From Arachidicoccus sp. BS20 (GTDB lineage Bacteria > Bacteroidota > Bacteroidia > Chitinophagales > Chitinophagaceae): a DNA stretch of 64,000 bases. A program made the position numbers and the translations under genes. Location: assembly GCF_001659705.1 (NCBI RefSeq), contig NZ_CP015971.1, positions 558,001 to 622,000 of the forward strand. Reading direction: 5' to 3'. Below, in pieces: positions 62,373 through 64,000 of the stretch. The notes below the pieces were generated by a model. It saw nothing but the letters and a program-made list of their open reading frames with translations, was not told the origin of the DNA and searched no databases. The first letter of the stretch is position 1. Each line of letters opens with the position of its first letter.

Positions 62373-64000
62373 TTAATGTGCAGAGTTATAAGGAACAGCG
62401 GTAATACCAGTCGATATTCCTTTTATACATTTATTGTCAACTTTGATATCCACCTGTCTTAACTCTCCGGGTAACAATGAAAAATAATCATCACTAAAAA
62501 TAGCAGGTAGCACCTGTTCTTCCGTTTTGCTGTTCAAGACCTGCATCCGAATGGCAAAAGCAATGCTCTTTGACGAGACCGGGTTTGTAATGATTGCGTG
62601 TATAACTGTGCTGTCTTTCCTCCGTTCAATCTTGCTGCTTATTTTTAATTTTACTCTCGCCATTTGATTCAACATTGTAAAGTCTCCATTCTTATTACCT
62701 CTCCAATAAAAATTTTCGTCTAATGACTTCCCATCTTTATCTTTTAAAGTAAGCTTTATAAAATGAACATTTGCCAATCCTTCACTTTGCTCGTTACCTC
62801 CGTACACATCAAAACTCCATAATGAATAGCCCCAACCTGTGGCTCGTTCTATTCCTAACATTCGCACATAGCGTGCATTTACATCGTTAAAATATACCGT
62901 TTGCAATCCTATTTTCCCTTCCGATATGGCCACATCCTTCCAGTTCAGAGCATCATCGGAAACTTGTACTTTAAACTTTTTAGCATAAGCATCCTCCCAA
63001 TTAAAGACCACTCTATTTATATTTTGAGGCTGTTGCAAATCAATATATATCCATTGGTTGTCGTTTGTCTTACTCGCCCATCGGCTACCTGGATTCCCGT
63101 CTGTAACATCTGACGGAGAACCTCCATCAGTGGAAGATGCTATTGTCGGTTTACCCAATGCCACATTCCTTTGTTCGGCATAAAAAGGAATTGTAAAGCA
63201 AGAAACTGCCGTGTTCGCAGGAGAAAAAACATTTACTCGCGAACTAAACTTTTTTACTTCTTTTCCATCAGGATTGTAAACTTTTATTTCCGCAGTCAGT
63301 CTATCTGCATCTCGTCCTGTTGTATTTATAATTTTCACTTCATTCGTTAATGGATTCCATTGTATATGCAAAGGTTTGCACGCCTCTTTAACGCCCCAGT
63401 ATGCACCTGTAAGGTCGTAATAATAATCATATGTTTGCCAAACCATTGAAGGGTACGCCGATTGACTCATCCATGTCATTACACCGGATGCATCTTCCCA
63501 CATATGGTCTTCCCAGCCTTCATACATCGCTTTATTAGTCTCAATATTCAGCAATTGTGCTTTCCGACAATAATCTTCGATTCCTGAGGGAACACCATAT
63601 CTTTCCGTTATAAATTTGTCGTAGTTGTCAGGTGTAGCATTAAAAGCATTTTGCCCAAAGAAATGTTGATTCCACATTTCATTACGAGGCCACCATTTGT
63701 CCTTTGGCATAAACTTTTTGAAACTTTCAAAATTGGGAAATACAGCCGTACCTATTTCGGTTCTCAAGCCCCAACCCGTACTTCCTCCAAAACCAAGCGG
63801 ATAAGGTGTGAAGTACCACTTAGGATCTTGATTACCCCAAACGCCGCTCCCCGTAAGGTTTTCTGCATGTGAATTGGGCTGATAATGCCTGCTGCCCCCA
63901 TCGTACACAGCAATATCTTCGCGAATCCAGTTGTTTAATGGTGCTACCGGCCAGCCCTCATTATCTCCACACCAAATAGCAATAGAAGGATGATTACGTT
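62373..64000 (-). CDS. Glycoside hydrolase family 2 with embedded discoidin domain, C-terminal part (cut by window edge)
   Basis: The frame is open to the window edge (542 codons visible). At the edge it reads RNHPSIAIWCGDNEGWPV: the Asn-Glu is the GH2 acid/base motif. Next come SRHYQPNSHAEN, and the later region around GFGGSTGWGLRTEIGTAVFPN with the nucleophile context RTEIG. WMSQSAYPSMVWQTYDYYYDL fits exo-beta-glucosaminidase/mannosidase-like GH2s. A discoidin domain (NVALGKPTIASSTDGGSPSD to SLWSFDVYGG) is inserted before the last beta-domain. Exact substrate unknown. It probably belongs to the decayed neighbouring locus. Confidence 0.86.
   Translation of the reverse strand, partial: RNHPSIAIWCGDNEGWPVAPLNNWIREDIAVYDGGSRHYQPNSHAENLTGSGVWGNQDPKWYFTPYPLGFGGSTGWGLRTEIGTAVFPNFESFKKFMPKDKWWPRNEMWNQHFFGQNAFNATPDNYDKFITERYGVPSGIEDYCRKAQLLNIETNKAMYEGWEDHMWEDASGVMTWMSQSAYPSMVWQTYDYYYDLTGAYWGVKEACKPLHIQWNPLTNEVKIINTTGRDADRLTAEIKVYNPDGKEVKKFSSRVNVFSPANTAVSCFTIPFYAEQRNVALGKPTIASSTDGGSPSDVTDGNPGSRWASKTNDNQWIYIDLQQPQNINRVVFNWEDAYAKKFKVQVSDDALNWKDVAISEGKIGLQTVYFNDVNARYVRMLGIERATGWGYSLWSFDVYGGNEQSEGLANVHFIKLTLKDKDGKSLDENFYWRGNKNGDFTMLNQMARVKLKISSKIERRKDSTVIHAIITNPVSSKSIAFAIRMQVLNSKTEEQVLPAIFSDDYFSLLPGELRQVDIKVDNKCIKGISTGITAVPYNSAH

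Noticed and set aside
37792-64000. CRISPR arrays, insertion sequences or phage genes in the accessory half
   Set aside because: No regularly spaced direct repeats, transposase motifs or phage-type proteins were seen.

Overview
The window looks like a chromosomal segment of a Bacteroidetes (Bacteroidota) bacterium, most likely family Chitinophagaceae; the genus cannot be fixed from sequence alone. Supporting signs are the AT-rich composition, a SusC/SusD pair, DUF4835 and DUF4296 proteins, a GLPGLI-like protein, promoters of the TTTG-N(about 20)-TAnnTTTG type, weak Shine-Dalgarno sites, and the gene order bamD-rpoZ-coaBC-DUF4835-DUF4296.

Layout. 1-5248: rmuC (cut by the window edge), a GLPGLI-like secreted protein, an RsmI-type methyltransferase, an AI-2E family permease, an alpha/beta hydrolase and a GT2 glycosyltransferase. 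5540-12658: a minus-strand housekeeping block, read as bamD, rpoZ, coaBC, DUF4835, DUF4296, then HU, a TPR protein, a 29-residue COX24/AURKAIP1-type basic peptide and rng. 12866-31655: mixed housekeeping genes including a LolA-like protein, pgi, a nucleoside deaminase, a serine hydrolase, an M13 peptidase, a polyprenyl synthase, an amino-acid permease, murB, a porin, NDH-2, a sigma factor with a small membrane partner, and an NlpC/P60 peptidase. 31659-33316: an initiator tRNA with its own promoter and terminator, a Crp/AraC two-domain-type regulator, and a probable free-standing structured RNA. 33335-37752: a DUF1080 protein, pgl, a toxin-antitoxin pair whose toxin gene is frameshifted, a second beta-lactamase-fold hydrolase and miaE.

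37792-61786 is one large polysaccharide utilisation locus (PUL). All 14 genes lie on the minus strand with mostly short gaps. In transcription order they are a GntR/LacI-type regulator, a clan GH-D glycosidase, SusC, SusD, two discoidin-type surface lipoproteins, L-fuconate dehydratase, a sodium:solute symporter, an SDR dehydrogenase, GH95, GH27, GH92, GH43 and a sialate-O-acetylesterase-type esterase. The combination suggests release of L-fucose (or a related L-sugar) and galactose from a branched acetylated glycan, uptake of the sugar, and non-phosphorylated oxidative breakdown of L-fucose coded inside the same locus. Upstream, a C-terminal scrap of a second susD with its terminator still intact, and a GH2 exo-glycosidase cut by the window edge, mark a second, partly decayed glycan locus.

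The least explained items are the structured RNA at 33150-33316, the Crp-AraC regulator beside it, the split RelE-like toxin, a hairpin that would link porin translation to the murB start codon, and the susD relic with its perfect 21-bp palindrome. No CRISPR array, insertion sequence or prophage was seen.
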